Positions 36,537-47,341 of a stretch of DNA of 64,000 nt are shown piece after piece (the stretch's first letter is position 1; the number at the start of each line of letters is the position of its first letter). The stretch lies in the NCBI GenBank assembly GCA_914767885.1, contig CAJZBQ010000062.1, positions 620,001 to 684,000 on the forward strand, given 5' to 3'. The translations under genes were made by a program, and so were the position numbers. This DNA comes from Blepharisma stoltei. Taxonomy: Eukaryota > Ciliophora > Heterotrichea > Heterotrichida > Blepharismidae. The notes beneath the pieces are model-generated. The model saw only the letters and a list, made by a program, of their open reading frames with translations, ran no database searches and had not been told where the DNA came from.

Positions 36537-38649
36537 TATAGCTCATACCCCTTTATAGATTTCTATATCGAGCATAATGTCCTGGCCTCTTGAACGAGCA
36601 AAACAGACTCTCTCAAAGAGATGATGTCAATCTCTATATCAGTAAGTGCTAAAAAGTGCCATGTCAAAAATGGTGACAAGTGTGAAAAAATTTGACAAGT
36701 AAACGCGCCAATTTTTAAAAAGGTTTTATAAATTAATAATAATGATAATAATAAATACATGAATAATAAATGATACATATAAAATTTATTAATAAAATTA
36801 GATGCCATTCTCAGCTTCTCCATACTGGACGACATCTTGTATCAAGGATAAGTCTTAAAATTATTGGAGATTTTTAGAGATGTCTCAGCAGAAGCAATAA
36901 TTAGTGGAGACCTTTGATGGGTTAAAGGGGGGAATCGCACTTTTGAATTTTTCTCTATAGAATATTTCAAGTCAGTTTCTCCATACTGAGCGCCATATTG
37001 ATGACATCTTGTATTAAGCATAAGTCCAAAAATTATTGGAGACTTTGAGAGATGTCTCAACTGAAGCAAGAACTCTTGGAAACCTTTGATGGGTTAAAGG
37101 GGGGAATCGCACTTTTGAATTTTTCTCTATAAGCTATTTCATGTCAGTTTTTCAATACTGGACGCCATCTTGAATCAAGCATAAGTCTAAAAATTATTGG
37201 AGATTTTTAGAGATGTCTCAACCGAAGCAATAAATATTGGAGATCTTTGATGGGTTGAAGGGGGGAGCCGCACTTTTGAATTTTTCTCTATAAACTTTCA
37301 TGTCAGTTTCTCCATACTGGACACCATCTTGATGACATCTTGTATTAAGCATAAGTCAAAAAATTATTGGAGTTTTTGAGAGATGTCTCAACTGAAGAAA
37401 TAACTCTTGGAGACCTTTGATTAGTTAACGGGGGGAGTCGCACTTTTGAATTTTTCTTTAGAAATTACTCATATCAGTTTCTCCATACTGGACGACGCCA
37501 TCTTGAATCAAGAATAAGTCTAAAAATTATTGAAGGTTTTTAAGAGATGTCTCAACAGAAGCAATAACTACTTGAGACCTTTGATGGGTTAAAAGGGGGG
37601 AGTTGCACTTTTGAATTTTTCTCTAGGTAATATTCATGTCAGTTTCTCTATACTGGACGCCATCTTGATGACACCTTATATCAAGCATAAGTCCAAAAAT
37701 TATTGGAGATTTTGAGAGATGTCTCAACTGAAGCAAGAACTCTTGGAGACCTTTGATGGATTAATGGGGGGGAGTCGCACTTTTGAATTTTTCTCTATAG
37801 CTTTTTCAAGTCAGTTCCTCAATACTGGTTGCCATCTTGAATCAAGTATAAATCCAAAAGTTATTGGAGATTTTAAAGGATATCTCAGCTGAAGCAATAA
37901 CTATTGGAGATCTTTGATGGGTTTAATGGGGGGAGTGGCACTTTTGAATTTTTATCTATAGACTATTTAAAGTCAGTTCAACAATACTGGTGCCATCTTG
38001 AATCGAGCAAAAGTCAAAAAAATTATTGGAGATTTTGAGAGATGTCTCAACTGAAGAAATAACTCTTGCAGACCTTTGATGAGCTAACGGGGGGAGTCGC
38101 ACTTTTGAATTTTTCTTTAGGAATTACTCATATCAGTTTCTCCATACTGGACGACGCCATCTTGATGACATCTTGCATCAAGCATAAGTCCAAGAATTAT
38201 TGGAGAGATTTTGAGAGATGTATCAACTGAAGCAAGAACTCTTGGAGGCTTTTGATGGGTTAAAGGGGGAGAGTCGCACTTTTGAGTTTTTTTGGAGGTA
38301 TGAAAGTCGTAAATATTTATGATTTCATTATTTCTCTCCAAGATGTCTAAAAATGAAATGCTACATTTGGTGTTTGATTAGGTTTTATATCAAAAACCTG
38401 ATTGATTGGGTGCTCTCAGTCTAATTGGGTATCTTAAATTTTAAATTAATTTAATAATAAAACCATTTTTAAAATCGGCGCGTTTACTTGTCAAATTTTT
38501 TCACACTTGTCACCATTTTTTGACATGGCACTTTTAACACTTACTGATATAGAGATTGACATCATCTCTTTGAGAGAGTCTGTTTTGCTCGTTCAAGAGG
38601 CCAGGACATTATGATCGATATAGAAATCTATATAGGGATATGAGCTATA
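36537..38649. mobile_element. 2.1-kb element with ~200-bp terminal inverted repeats and an internal satellite
   Basis: Ends are TATAGCTCATACCCCTTTAT (36537) and its complement at 38649. The arms continue for about 200 bp (CATAATGTCCTGGCCTCTTG..., GACATCATCTCTTTGAGAGA..., GACAAGTGTGAAAAAATTTG) with few mismatches. No transposase-like frame is present inside. It lies between the flippase and the aminotransferase, so removal is not needed for a gene, but its architecture equals that of the 48630-51234 insert. Confidence 0.85.
36800..38335. repeat. Tandem array, about nine units of ~165 bp
   Basis: Each unit contains CAGTTTCTCCATACTGGACG, a CCATCTTGATGACATCTTG stretch, TAAGTCCAAAAATTATTGGAG, GAGATGTCTCAACTGAAGCA, and GGGGGGAGTCGCACTTTTGA. 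Starts of the first word fall near 36808, 36970, 37145, 37305, 37473, 37640, 37813, 37974 and 38133. Units differ by roughly 10-20 percent. There is no coding potential in the array. Confidence 0.85.
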
Positions 38650-38683
38650 AAATTGATGACATCTTTGAAAATGGATAATTTAG

Positions 38684-39913
38684 ATGCTAGGATCAGATAA
38701 ATTTGGGCATATCAAGCTAGCGCCTGATGATGCAATTCTTCAAACTGCAATTGCTTTTAGAAATGACTCACATACTGATAAAGTTAATCTTGGAGTTGGT
38801 GCTTATAGAACAGATGAAGGAAAACCTTTACTATTTCGGGCAGTAAAAGAAGCAGAAAAGCAGATTTTAGCTGACCCAGCTACAAATAAGGAATATCTAG
38901 GTATCGATGGGCACTTAAAGTTTAATAAGCTAGCTCAAGAGTTATTACTAGGAGAATCTAGCTCAGCAGTACTTGAAAAAAGAGTTGCATCAGTCCAAAC
39001 AATTTCAGGCACCGGCAGCTTGCGAATTGGGGCAGAATTTTTGTCTATGTTTTTTAACCCTTCATGTGTCCTTATTAGCCGTCCCACCTGGGGGAACCAT
39101 ATTACAATATTTGAGAGAGCAAGAATTCCAGTTAAGTATTATCCTTACTGGAACCCAAAAACTAAAGGAGTAGATATTGAAGGCATGATAAACGCTCTAA
39201 ATGATGCTCCAGAAAAATCAATAGTCTTATTGCATGCCTGTGCACATAACCCTACAGGCGTTGATCCTACACCTGATCAATGGGAAAGAATCGCTGATGT
39301 CATGGCCAGAAAAGATTTGCTGCCTTATTTTGACAGTGCTTACCAAGGATTTGCCACAGGAAGCATAGAAAGAGATGCATTTGCAATTAGAATGTTCATA
39401 AGCAGAGGGTTTCAATGTGTCATATCCCAAAGTTTTGCAAAGAACATGGGACTGTATGGAGAAAGAATTGGAGCTCTGCATATAGTGTGCAGGACTAGTG
39501 AAATTGCTGACAAGGTTCTAAGTCAGCTGAAAATTGTGATAAGGCCTATGTATTCCAATCCACCTATGCACGGAGCACTTATTGCAGCAAAAGTATTGGA
39601 AGATCCAGCTTTAAAAAATATATGGCTAAGTGAGCTTGAGCAAGTTTCTCAAAGGATAATTCAAATGAGAAGAGTCTTATTAGAAGAATTGGTTAGGATA
39701 GAAACCCCTGGAGACTGGACCCATATTACTTCCCAAATAGGGATGTTTTCCTTTACAGGATTATCCCCAGCCCAATGTGAAAACATGATTAAGAAGTGGC
39801 ACTGCTATATGCTTACAAATGGAAGAATTTCTATGGCAGGCATAAACTCGAGAAATTATCAGCACGTCGCAAGGGCGATTAAGGATTCCTTGCAGATTAG
39901 AGAAAAGTTATAA
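38684..39913 (+). CDS. Aspartate aminotransferase (409 aa)
   Basis: PLP enzyme exchanging amino groups between aspartate and 2-oxoglutarate. An uninterrupted frame of typical length. Conserved: KVNLGVGAYRTDEGKP (N-terminal), QTISGTGSLRIGAEFL, SRPTWGNHITIF, HACAHNPTGVDPTPDQW (Asn and Pro for substrate), PYFDSAYQGFATG (Asp for the PLP ring), SQSFAKNMGLYGERIG (Schiff-base Lys) and GRISMAGINSRN (substrate Arg region). No clear targeting peptide, so it may be cytosolic, but the N-terminus is short. It starts 34 bp after the satellite element. Confidence 0.95.
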   Translation: MLGSDKFGHIKLAPDDAILQTAIAFRNDSHTDKVNLGVGAYRTDEGKPLLFRAVKEAEKQILADPATNKEYLGIDGHLKFNKLAQELLLGESSSAVLEKRVASVQTISGTGSLRIGAEFLSMFFNPSCVLISRPTWGNHITIFERARIPVKYYPYWNPKTKGVDIEGMINALNDAPEKSIVLLHACAHNPTGVDPTPDQWERIADVMARKDLLPYFDSAYQGFATGSIERDAFAIRMFISRGFQCVISQSFAKNMGLYGERIGALHIVCRTSEIADKVLSQLKIVIRPMYSNPPMHGALIAAKVLEDPALKNIWLSELEQVSQRIIQMRRVLLEELVRIETPGDWTHITSQIGMFSFTGLSPAQCENMIKKWHCYMLTNGRISMAGINSRNYQHVARAIKDSLQIREKL

Positions 39914-39959
39914 GATATTAATTAGAATCTTGTGATAAAATGGTTTAAGTTACAGTAAT

Positions 39960-41987
39960 ATGATTGATCATCAATTAGTTAATGAAGAGGAAAGCTCCAA
40001 AACTCAGTCTCCAGACAAAAGTGAGGAGAGTGAAAACGACAACGCAATGCCAAAACGACCCAAAAAGAAAGGCAAAAAAGTAATAATGAATGTCGCACTT
40101 ACAAAATATCAGGTTGTTAAAAAGACTGCAAGTAAATTTTTTGGCTGAAAATTAACAAAAAAAGAAGACGATGAAAATTGAGATATTTTTTGAACAGATG
40201 CTTCAGTTGAGCCTGAAAAACTTGCTAGAATGAAAATTTATCAAAAAATCAACCATTTTCCAGGAATGTATGCGCTTACTAGAAAAAATCATCTTGCTAA
40301 AAATTTGAATAGGATGAGGAAGCAGTTACCAGAAGTCTATAATTATTATCCTAAAACCTGGCTTGTTCCTGCAGAGCTATCTGACCTTCGTCTTTACTCA
40401 AGCAAGGAAAAAAATCAAGTTTTTATAGTGAAGCCTGAAGCGAGCTGTCAAGGAAGAGGAATTTTTCTGACAAAGAAATTTGATGATTTTTCTTTTGATG
40501 ACAGATATGTCGTTCAAGAATACATAAAGCAGCCATTTTTAATAGATGGGCTCAAATTTGACTTAAGAATATATGTGCTCGTCGCAGGCTGTGATCCTTT
40601 GAGGATTTATTTGCATAAAGAAGGACTAGGAAGATTTGCAACAGAGCCCTACTCTCAGCCAAATGCAAGCAACTTAGCAAAACCGTGCATGCACTTAACA
40701 AATTACGCAATTAATAAGAACAATGAAAACTTTGTATTTAATGAGAATGAAGAAGATGATGGTGTTGGCCATAAGCGAAGCTTGACTTCTATAATGAAAT
40801 ACCTTGAAGATTCAGGCCACAACACAGAAAAACTCTGAAATGAAATAAAAGCAATGATAGTGAATACTTTAATAGCAGCCCAACCAATGCTTTCTCATAC
40901 ATACAGAGCATGCCAACCAGATGACCCTTCTAACAGCATGTGCTTTGAAATCCTTGGCCTCGACGTCATGCTGGACAGCACTCTAAAGCCATGGCTTCTC
41001 GAGGTGAACCATTCTCCTTCCTTTACCACCGATTCTCCACTTGACTGAAAAATAAAATTCGAAGTAATTAGCCAAGCTCTTACCTTAATGAATATTTCTT
41101 ATAGCAATCGAAAAACAGCTGAGTCTAAAAGGAAAAAGAGTATACTTACTAGATCCCTTACAACCTCGCAAGAGAAAAAAGAAATTAAGCAGCATGAAAT
41201 TAGAAGAGCCCAAAGGAAGCGGGATATATGGGAACAGAATAATATAGGAGGATACACAAAAATTTATCCTACTGCAAACCCAAAAGAATATGAAAAAATC
41301 TTTGAAACTTCAAGACAAGTCTACGAAGAATGGGCAGGATATAAAAAAGTTAATAAAAAAGAGGAAAAAGCCCAAGAGCTAAATAGGCCGAAATCGCAGC
41401 TCATGAGAACTAAAGCATCAGGCTTCCAGAAAAAAGAGACTGATTGCCAGAATCAAAGAAGTATGTCAATTATTATGTGTAACACTGAAAGCGAGGCCAT
41501 TGCTGAAGGATTAGTAAGGTCTTCAACGCCTTGCGTGTATAATAGGCTGTATAGTCCTGTTAAAAGAACATACAAAAATGAAGGCTTACAGAGCAATTTT
41601 CCTATGGTGCATTTAGACAAGTCTCATCAATCCGAAGTTCCAGTTAGACAGAGTCTTATTATTGAAACATCTTCTCAAAATAACAAAAAATCCCAGAGTC
41701 CTTGTAGAAAACCCCAAAATTCTACAATAGAAGACCTTATTAATGAGTCAAAAGCTATCGAAAACTTAAAAAAGAGGCTAATTTACTATAACTCTCCGCT
41801 AAAAATTCAATCAGTTCAATTAAGCCATAACTCAGAAGATAATTCAGTTAACATTTCTGAGTTCCAAGATTTGCAAATTCCAAAAATAAAATGCCCTCAA
41901 ATCGAATATATTAGAAAGCAATCTAATAATCTCCGAAACCCTGCATATTGGAAAAAGGTTCTTACTCGACTGGAAAAGCAAAATTAA
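39960..41987 (+). CDS. Tubulin tyrosine ligase-like polyglutamylase, TTLL6/13-like (675 aa)
   Basis: Adds glutamate side chains to tubulin in cilia and cytoplasmic microtubules. The TTL ATP-grasp domain spans about residues 50-375: [48 protein letters not shown] (ATP-binding loop of the TTLL6/13 group), [38 protein letters not shown] and [24 protein letters not shown]. Five Trp are TGA, which splits the frame under the standard code. The C-terminal ~300 residues are basic and disordered, as in microtubule-binding TTLLs. No insert. Confidence 0.92.
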
Positions 41988-42051
41988 CTGTCATAATTAA
42001 CAAAATAATTAGCTTAAATGGCATCTTGACTAAGCAACAACATCATAGACA

Positions 42052-43429
42052 TTAAAAGACATTACAGTTACACATTTTTTGCTTATTCATAGACTCATTC
42101 TGCACCTTACTGTGAGATTTCACCTCGTTCATATTGGTCAAGACTTTAGGTTCGACTTTTAGAGACCTAATAGGAAAAGTGCAAGTTAACTCATTAAAAG
42201 TATCATTAACAGTGCAGCTGTGCGAACTATTGCTGGGATGGCCTATCTCAATGTCATTTTTCTTCCTCTTTTCGAGGATGCATACAATATATCTGTTTAA
42301 ATAATCAAGCTCATCTCCTATTTGTTGGTTTTTGTATAAATCAGAAGTTTTTTTATTCTTTACATCCATCATACTTCTTTTGTGATCTTGGCTAGCTTCG
42401 CTGGCATCTTCAAAAACAAGTTTTTTTAATTCTATGTCTGACTCTTCATATTCTAAAGGGACATTTTTTGTATTCAAAACTTTGTTAATTATTTCTGTTA
42501 ACTCCCCCATCCTTGATCGAACTATGGGATCGTTTGATCAAGAAATGGGGTTTAAAACTTTTTGGAAAAAATTATATATAAAGATAATAAATATTATTTA
42601 TTGTTTTGGTGGACTTTTTAAATAAGTGAATTAAGATAGTAAATATTAAAGCAATGAGATGAAAAAATGTGCTAATTTAAAAATTTTCGTTACCCTTTTC
42701 CACTCTATAAAATAATTCTGTTGCTTATTAATTATTTTAATTTATAATAATTCTAAACTTTTTAGATTATTAAGCTTTTGATGTCAGGTTGATGACTAAA
42801 CCACTTCGGATGATTAATTCGTTAAATTATTAAGAAAACACGTAAATACTTTTAATTTGCCAACATAAACTATTAATTTTTCATAAATTATAATAAGCAT
42901 CAACTAATCTATTGATTTATTGCTGCAATATATTAAAAATTGTTTTATCAAGGATGGGGAGTAAGGAATATTGAAGGGTTTCTATGGTGATGTTAAAATT
43001 AACCTTGATTTCAAAGGAAATAATTAGCTGGATTAAGCTGCAATCAACATGGACGTCAAGCCATATGTCATTAGAGGCAATGTCGCATGTAAGATGCTCG
43101 CCTGTTTTTACATGATCTCCTATTGTCCCAATCTAACTGATAATTACGTTAGGCAAAAGTACTTGATTGTTCATTAAGTTTATCGCTCGCAAATTTGTAA
43201 GTCCTGAGAAAGTTGAGTATTTTTCCATTGCTTCACCAATACGAAAACAAAGGTATGATAATGAATCACTGATTAGGAAATACTTTCTATTAACTGTAAC
43301 TAATATAACTTGCTTTGGAACAGGATTTCAATGAACAGTTACCTCTATCATTTTTTGAGCTATTCCGTCTTTGTCAAGGTATATATAATTTTCATCGTCA
43401 AGACCTGCATCTTCTAGCAAATTTGTCAT
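42052..43429 (-). CDS. Unknown protein with an intron and an IES (299 aa)
   Basis: Starts at ATG 43429 (MTNLLEDAGLDDENYIYLDKDG). A 15-nt intron (43133-43147) and the IES at 42499-42961 are removed to give 300 codons. The first half looks like a small beta-rich domain (VTVHWNPVPKQVILVTVNRK, LISDSLSYLCFRIGEAM) suggestive of a ubiquitin-like or RNA-binding-size fold. The second half is charged and disordered with a Cys-rich end (KMCNCNVF). No family recognised. It is convergent with the TTLL gene. Confidence 0.7.
42499..42961. mobile_element. MITE-like IES with CATCCTTGATC ends (463 bp)
   Basis: Left TTAACTCCCCCATCCTTGATC with a GATC hairpin just inside (gatcgaactatgggatcgtttgatc). The right end is TTTTATCAAGGATGGGGAGTAAGG. 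The terminal CTCC/GGAG and A/T layout resemble the main MITE but the inner word and interior differ. It is shared in part with the CDC5L insert. Removal gives ..ETLQYSL|TEIINKVL... Confidence 0.8.
43133..43147 (-). other. 15-nt spliceosomal intron
   Basis: Minus-strand GTAATTATCAGTTAG between NNQVLLPN and IGTIGDHV; it carries an in-frame TAG when retained. Confidence 0.85.
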
Positions 43430-43529
43430 GTTTTATTGTTGATTTATTGAATATCTGCGTAAATTTATGGAATCCTAAAACAAATTATTTTCTAAAAATC
43501 AAAGATTTTTATAATTAAATAATCAAATT

Positions 43530-44487
43530 TTACCGATTTAGTTTTCTTTCGATGTCTCTTTTAACTATTTCTAAGCCTGCTTCATCAAGCTCCTTTAAGA
43601 GAGCTAAAACTGCACAAAGAATATTCTCGCTCCTACTTTCCCCTTCTGGCTTTCCTCTTTTAACTCTATTTCTGCTCTCTGAACTAGTGGCAGGTCTTTT
43701 TGGTTCTTCCTTTTTTATCGGTGCCAAATTTTGAGCATTTTGACTTGGAGAAGGCTGCTGATCTCCTACGCTATTCCTCTCTTCTGGAGTTACTGCTTGA
43801 TTGTCAAGCTTTGATAAATTAGGAAGATGACTTATTATGTATTGTCTATAATTTGGATTTTCTGCACATGGATTATCCCACAACCATAAAACTTTCAAAT
43901 TTGGAAGATTTTGTAGATATCGGATTTCGCTCACATCTGCAATTAAATTTTTTCTTAAATAAAGCTCTGCTAGCTTTTGGCAATTTCTAAATTCCCTGAC
44001 TCCCTCCTACGTGAGCAAACAAAAAAAATTTGGTCTGTGCATGGATGGATTAAAAATTATATATAATTATTATAGCAAATTTGTTTTTTCAAATTTTTAA
44101 AAATATCCCAATTCGCAAAATTTGTAAAATTTATTTTAAAAATGCAAGCTGCTTAAAATTAAATAGAATTAGCTAGAGATTTTATTATGCTAATTATCAA
44201 TATATCTTAATTTTTTTCTATTAAAAAAATTTCTTGATGCTCAGGGGGGTGGTGGGGTTTTGGGCAAAAAATAGGGATTTTCCAATGGTTTTGTTCGCTC
44301 ATGGAGGGAGAGGAGTAAGGCTAGAAATTTTGTTGACACTTAATGATAATACTTCAACATTTGGCATATCTCTGAGAATTCTAACATCATCTATATCATT
44401 TCCCCAGAGATTGAGATTTTTAACACTGTCAAGGCTTTCTGCTTTACTTCTACTGAGGACAAGCTCTTCTGTTAAAGGTTTTCCCAT
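43530..44487 (-). CDS. CFAP410: CFAP410 (C21orf2) leucine-rich repeat ciliary protein, one MITE (212 aa)
   Basis: Basal-body/ciliary LRR protein. Removing 43997-44315 gives 213 codons and joins two LRRs: KNLNLWGNDIDDV, MPNVEVLSLSVNKISSL | REFRNCQKLAELYLRKN, then LPNLKVLWLWDNPCAENPNY and the LRR cap LPNLSKLDNQAVTPEE. These match the four LRRs and the KLDNQAVT cap of the family. The C-terminus is a short helix after a disordered basic linker, as in the known proteins. Start ATG 44487 (MGKPLTEELVLSRSKAESL) fits the family N-terminus. Confidence 0.93.
43997..44315. mobile_element. BogoMITE-like MITE in CFAP410 (319 bp)
   Basis: Left TGACTCCCTCCTACGTGAGC, right GCTCATGGAGGGAGAGGAGTAAG. The interior core is present (aattcgcaaaatttg; attagctagagatttta). 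The left pointer is TGA where TAA is expected. On the coding strand this is CTC against CTT, a synonymous Leu difference. Confidence 0.85.
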
Positions 44488-45293
44488 TTTAGAAATTCAA
44501 TTTTATTCATATTCGAAAAATAATTCTAGATAAATAAGAATAGTTTCAATTTTTATAGAGCTAAAAATAGGCAAATTTATAACGAAGAAACTGAAAAATC
44601 TATTCAATTAGATTTACTAATCAATTTTGCTGATTAATTAAGGCTTAAGAAATTCAAACAAGCAATCCTGTTAACGAGCGAAGAATTTTCATGTATTTAT
44701 TTCACTATATGAAAGCTAAACTAGGTTGATATAAGAAATAAGACTCAAATTCATAAAATATTGAAAATACTGATTATCTCTTTTCCTAATATTATTAAAT
44801 ATTCTTTCCTCTCCTCTAATTAAGAACAAAACATTTTATTCATCTCAAAATTATTATAGGAAGATAATTTAGCGATAACTACAAAATATCTTTATACTTA
44901 GCCATTTTCTCTACTAAATTTCATGATATCTTTATGAATCGTTTATTTATTATTTATGCATTGATTGCTCAATACTGAACTTTTTTCTTTTTAATAATAA
45001 TTCTGCCTTTCAAAATTATATCTAATTCAGATATTTCATAAAGCTGGATGATTAGCATAAAATATTATAAGCTATTCTCATTTATAGCAAGTTAAAAGGT
45101 TTACTATTATGCTTCAATTATAATTTAATGCTTCGAACTTCTAAAACTGGCTTAAATACGTAATTAAAATAATTCTAATAAATAAAAGCCTTAACACTCT
45201 ATGCATTTAGCATAAAAATATAAAAATTTCAATTATAATATTTAGCAAATAGCTTATTAGTTTATTATTCATATGTAGTAAAAATTTTTATCT
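44488..45293. other. AT-rich intergenic region
   Basis: About 800 bp of very AT-rich DNA upstream of CFAP410, with no frame above background, no palindromic insert and no tandem repeat that I can see. Confidence 0.5.
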
Positions 45294-45680
45294 TACTCCC
45301 CCCCCCCCCTCCGTGAGCGAACAAAAAAATTTTGTTCGCTCACGGAGGGGGGTTAATTTTTTTTTTTTAAAAAAATTTATATATAAATTTTATAAAAAAT
45401 ATTTTTTTCGAAATTTAAAAAAATCCTAATTTGCAAAAATTGGGAAGCAAATATTAATTTAATTTGCAAAATTTATGTTTTAAAACGCAATTTGTTTAAA
45501 ATTAAACAGAATTAGCTCTAGATTTCATTATACTAATTATCACTTATATATCAAAATTTTTTTCCATTAAAATTTTTTCTATTAAAAAAATTTTTGTTCA
45601 CTCACGGAGGGTGGGTTTTTGGTCAAAAAATGGCGATTTTTCTAATGGTTTTGTTCGCTCACGGAGGGGGGGGGGGGAGT
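45294..45680. mobile_element. Full-length BogoMITE-like MITE, 387 bp, intergenic
   Basis: Same orientation, same length and almost the same sequence as 16613-16999, differing mainly in homopolymer lengths. TTA direct repeats (TCTTACTCC / GGAGTTAGC). It carries both terminal hairpin words and no coding frame. Confidence 0.95.
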
Positions 45681-45682
45681 TA

Positions 45683-46198
45683 GCATGACTAGTTTCTTTT
45701 TCTTCTCAATTTTTTTTTATTTTTCTTTGGCAAAAATTTCTGCAAAGAGGCAATTTTATGTTTTTTAATTTTAATTTTATAATGATTAAACCACTATTTT
45801 GTTATTTATAGTAATAAAGTTTAAATCATTACTGAGTTCTATTACATAATATAACTATAAATAAGATGACGAGACCTACTGATTTAATCAGCTTGGGCTA
45901 AAAAAGAGGTAGGCTTTATGCTTGCTCATACCTTAGTGCTATCTTAAATTCTGAGCATGATTACTCATCAATAGCAATAAAATTTAAGGACTGAAAGTAA
46001 CAGCAGAGCAAAAATAATTAAAAAGTCAATAATCAATAAAGTGCAAGCTATTTCTTTAAAGCTCTTAAACTTGGCATTAAAAATTCCTTTGAATATTAAT
46101 ATATATTTGTCTAAATTATTTTTTAGTACTTTGCTTATTTATTTAAATCCCATTTATATGTCATATTGATTTCAATGAATGCTTTTAGTATAATAAAA
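45683..46198. other. AT-rich intergenic region
   Basis: Between the MITE and the small acylation-type gene. No coding frame or recognised repeat; the downstream promoter should lie at its right end. Confidence 0.4.
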
Positions 46199-46462
46199 AT
46201 GGGTTCATGTACATCTGTTTCTTATTCTCGAGTAAACAAAAAAAAATCAACTCCTCCTACAGAATCTAACCTGAATGTAGACCCAAATAGCATCCGAGAC
46301 AATTATAATAAAAATAAAGTAATTATGATAGATGAATTCATCCATCAACTTATGAAAGAGCAACTCCTTAGAAAGAAAGCTAAAGAAGCTCCTTCGCTGT
46401 CTATATCAAAAAGTGATCTATACAGTCGAAGATTAAGCCAAGTACAGCTTATAAACCTATAA
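46199..46462 (+). CDS. Small protein with a dual-acylation N-terminus (87 aa)
   Basis: The frame opens at 46166, but the Met at 46199 starts MGSCTSVSYSRVNKKK, a classic N-myristoylation site (Gly2, Ser at 5-6) with an adjacent Cys for palmitoylation, so I prefer this start. The rest is hydrophilic with one helix (MIDEFIHQLMKEQLLRKKAKE) and a Ser/Arg-rich end. This predicts a small peripheral membrane protein, possibly ciliary or cortical. No family is recognised. Confidence 0.6.
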   Translation: MGSCTSVSYSRVNKKKSTPPTESNLNVDPNSIRDNYNKNKVIMIDEFIHQLMKEQLLRKKAKEAPSLSISKSDLYSRRLSQVQLINL

Positions 46463-46971
46463 GCATGCTAAGTAAATTAAAGACTAATGTTGACTTTAAG
46501 TGTATATAAAATATATATATAGTGCAAAAATAATGCAGAATTTATTATTTATTAAAAACTTATAATCCTTTAGTGATAGCATGCAGTTGAGACTTTATCT
46601 GATTTAAAATTTATAGGATCTGTATCTATCGTAATCTTGGTAAAAGGGATATAAAGCTTGAAAATTTTCAGATTAGTTTTTAATGCTAAGATTGCTAATA
46701 TAAGTGCTTTTTGAGATTAAACTATTAATTTGAACAAGTTACCAGCCTTATGTTATGACGCTACTAATAAATGGTTTCAAATTTTCCCCATTTTATAAAA
46801 CTTATATTTTCCTATAACTATACTTATGTAATTAATTATAAATCCATTTTACTAATATGCTACACTATTGGGGAATATTATAAAACCACATACTCAAATA
46901 GAAAATCAACAAATTTTATTAATCTATACACTAAAACATTATGTGAAGGCGGCCTAATTTTTCATTATCTT
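46463..46971. other. AT-rich region without a supported gene
   Basis: A 67-codon frame at 46771-46974 (Tyr/Ile/Asn-rich) reaches the MITE edge but has the composition expected of translated AT-rich spacer. Nothing else is seen. Confidence 0.4.
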
Positions 46972-47279
46972 TAAATCCTCCTCTTCCTGGGCGAACAAAA
47001 CCATTGGGAAAAATCTCTATTTTTCGCCCAAAACCCACTCTCCGTTAATGAACAAAATTTTAATTTATAAGTGATAATTATCATAATGAAATCTCGAGCT
47101 AATTCTGTTTAATTTTAAACATAAATTTCGCAAATTTTTACTTTTCAAATGATTTTTTTAAATTTTGAAAAAAAAAAACTATATAAAATTTATATATAAA
47201 TATTTTTAAAAAAAAAAACTAACCCCCCTCTGTGAGCGAACTAATTTTTTTTTCGCTAAAGAAGAAAGAAGGGAGGGAG
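46972..47279. mobile_element. BogoMITE-like MITE (308 bp), intergenic
   Basis: Left TTAAATCCTCCTCTTCCTGG, right GAAGGGAGGGAGTAAGT; interior gataattatcataatgaaatctcgagctaattctg. The ends are diverged from consensus, so this is an older copy. It lies 62 bp upstream of the CFAP47-like start codon. Confidence 0.8.
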
Positions 47280-47341
47280 TAAGTAAATTAGAGTAAAAAA
47301 GAGATTTGCATGAAAAATGTAAAAATTATCATAATAAATAA

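Noticed and set aside
36537-38649. Autonomous transposon
   Set aside because: Long inverted repeats are present but no transposase-like frame is found on either strand; only satellite sequence.
46771-46974. 67-codon frame upstream of the CFAP47-like gene
   Set aside because: Low-complexity Tyr/Asn/Ile translation of AT-rich spacer, ending at a MITE edge.
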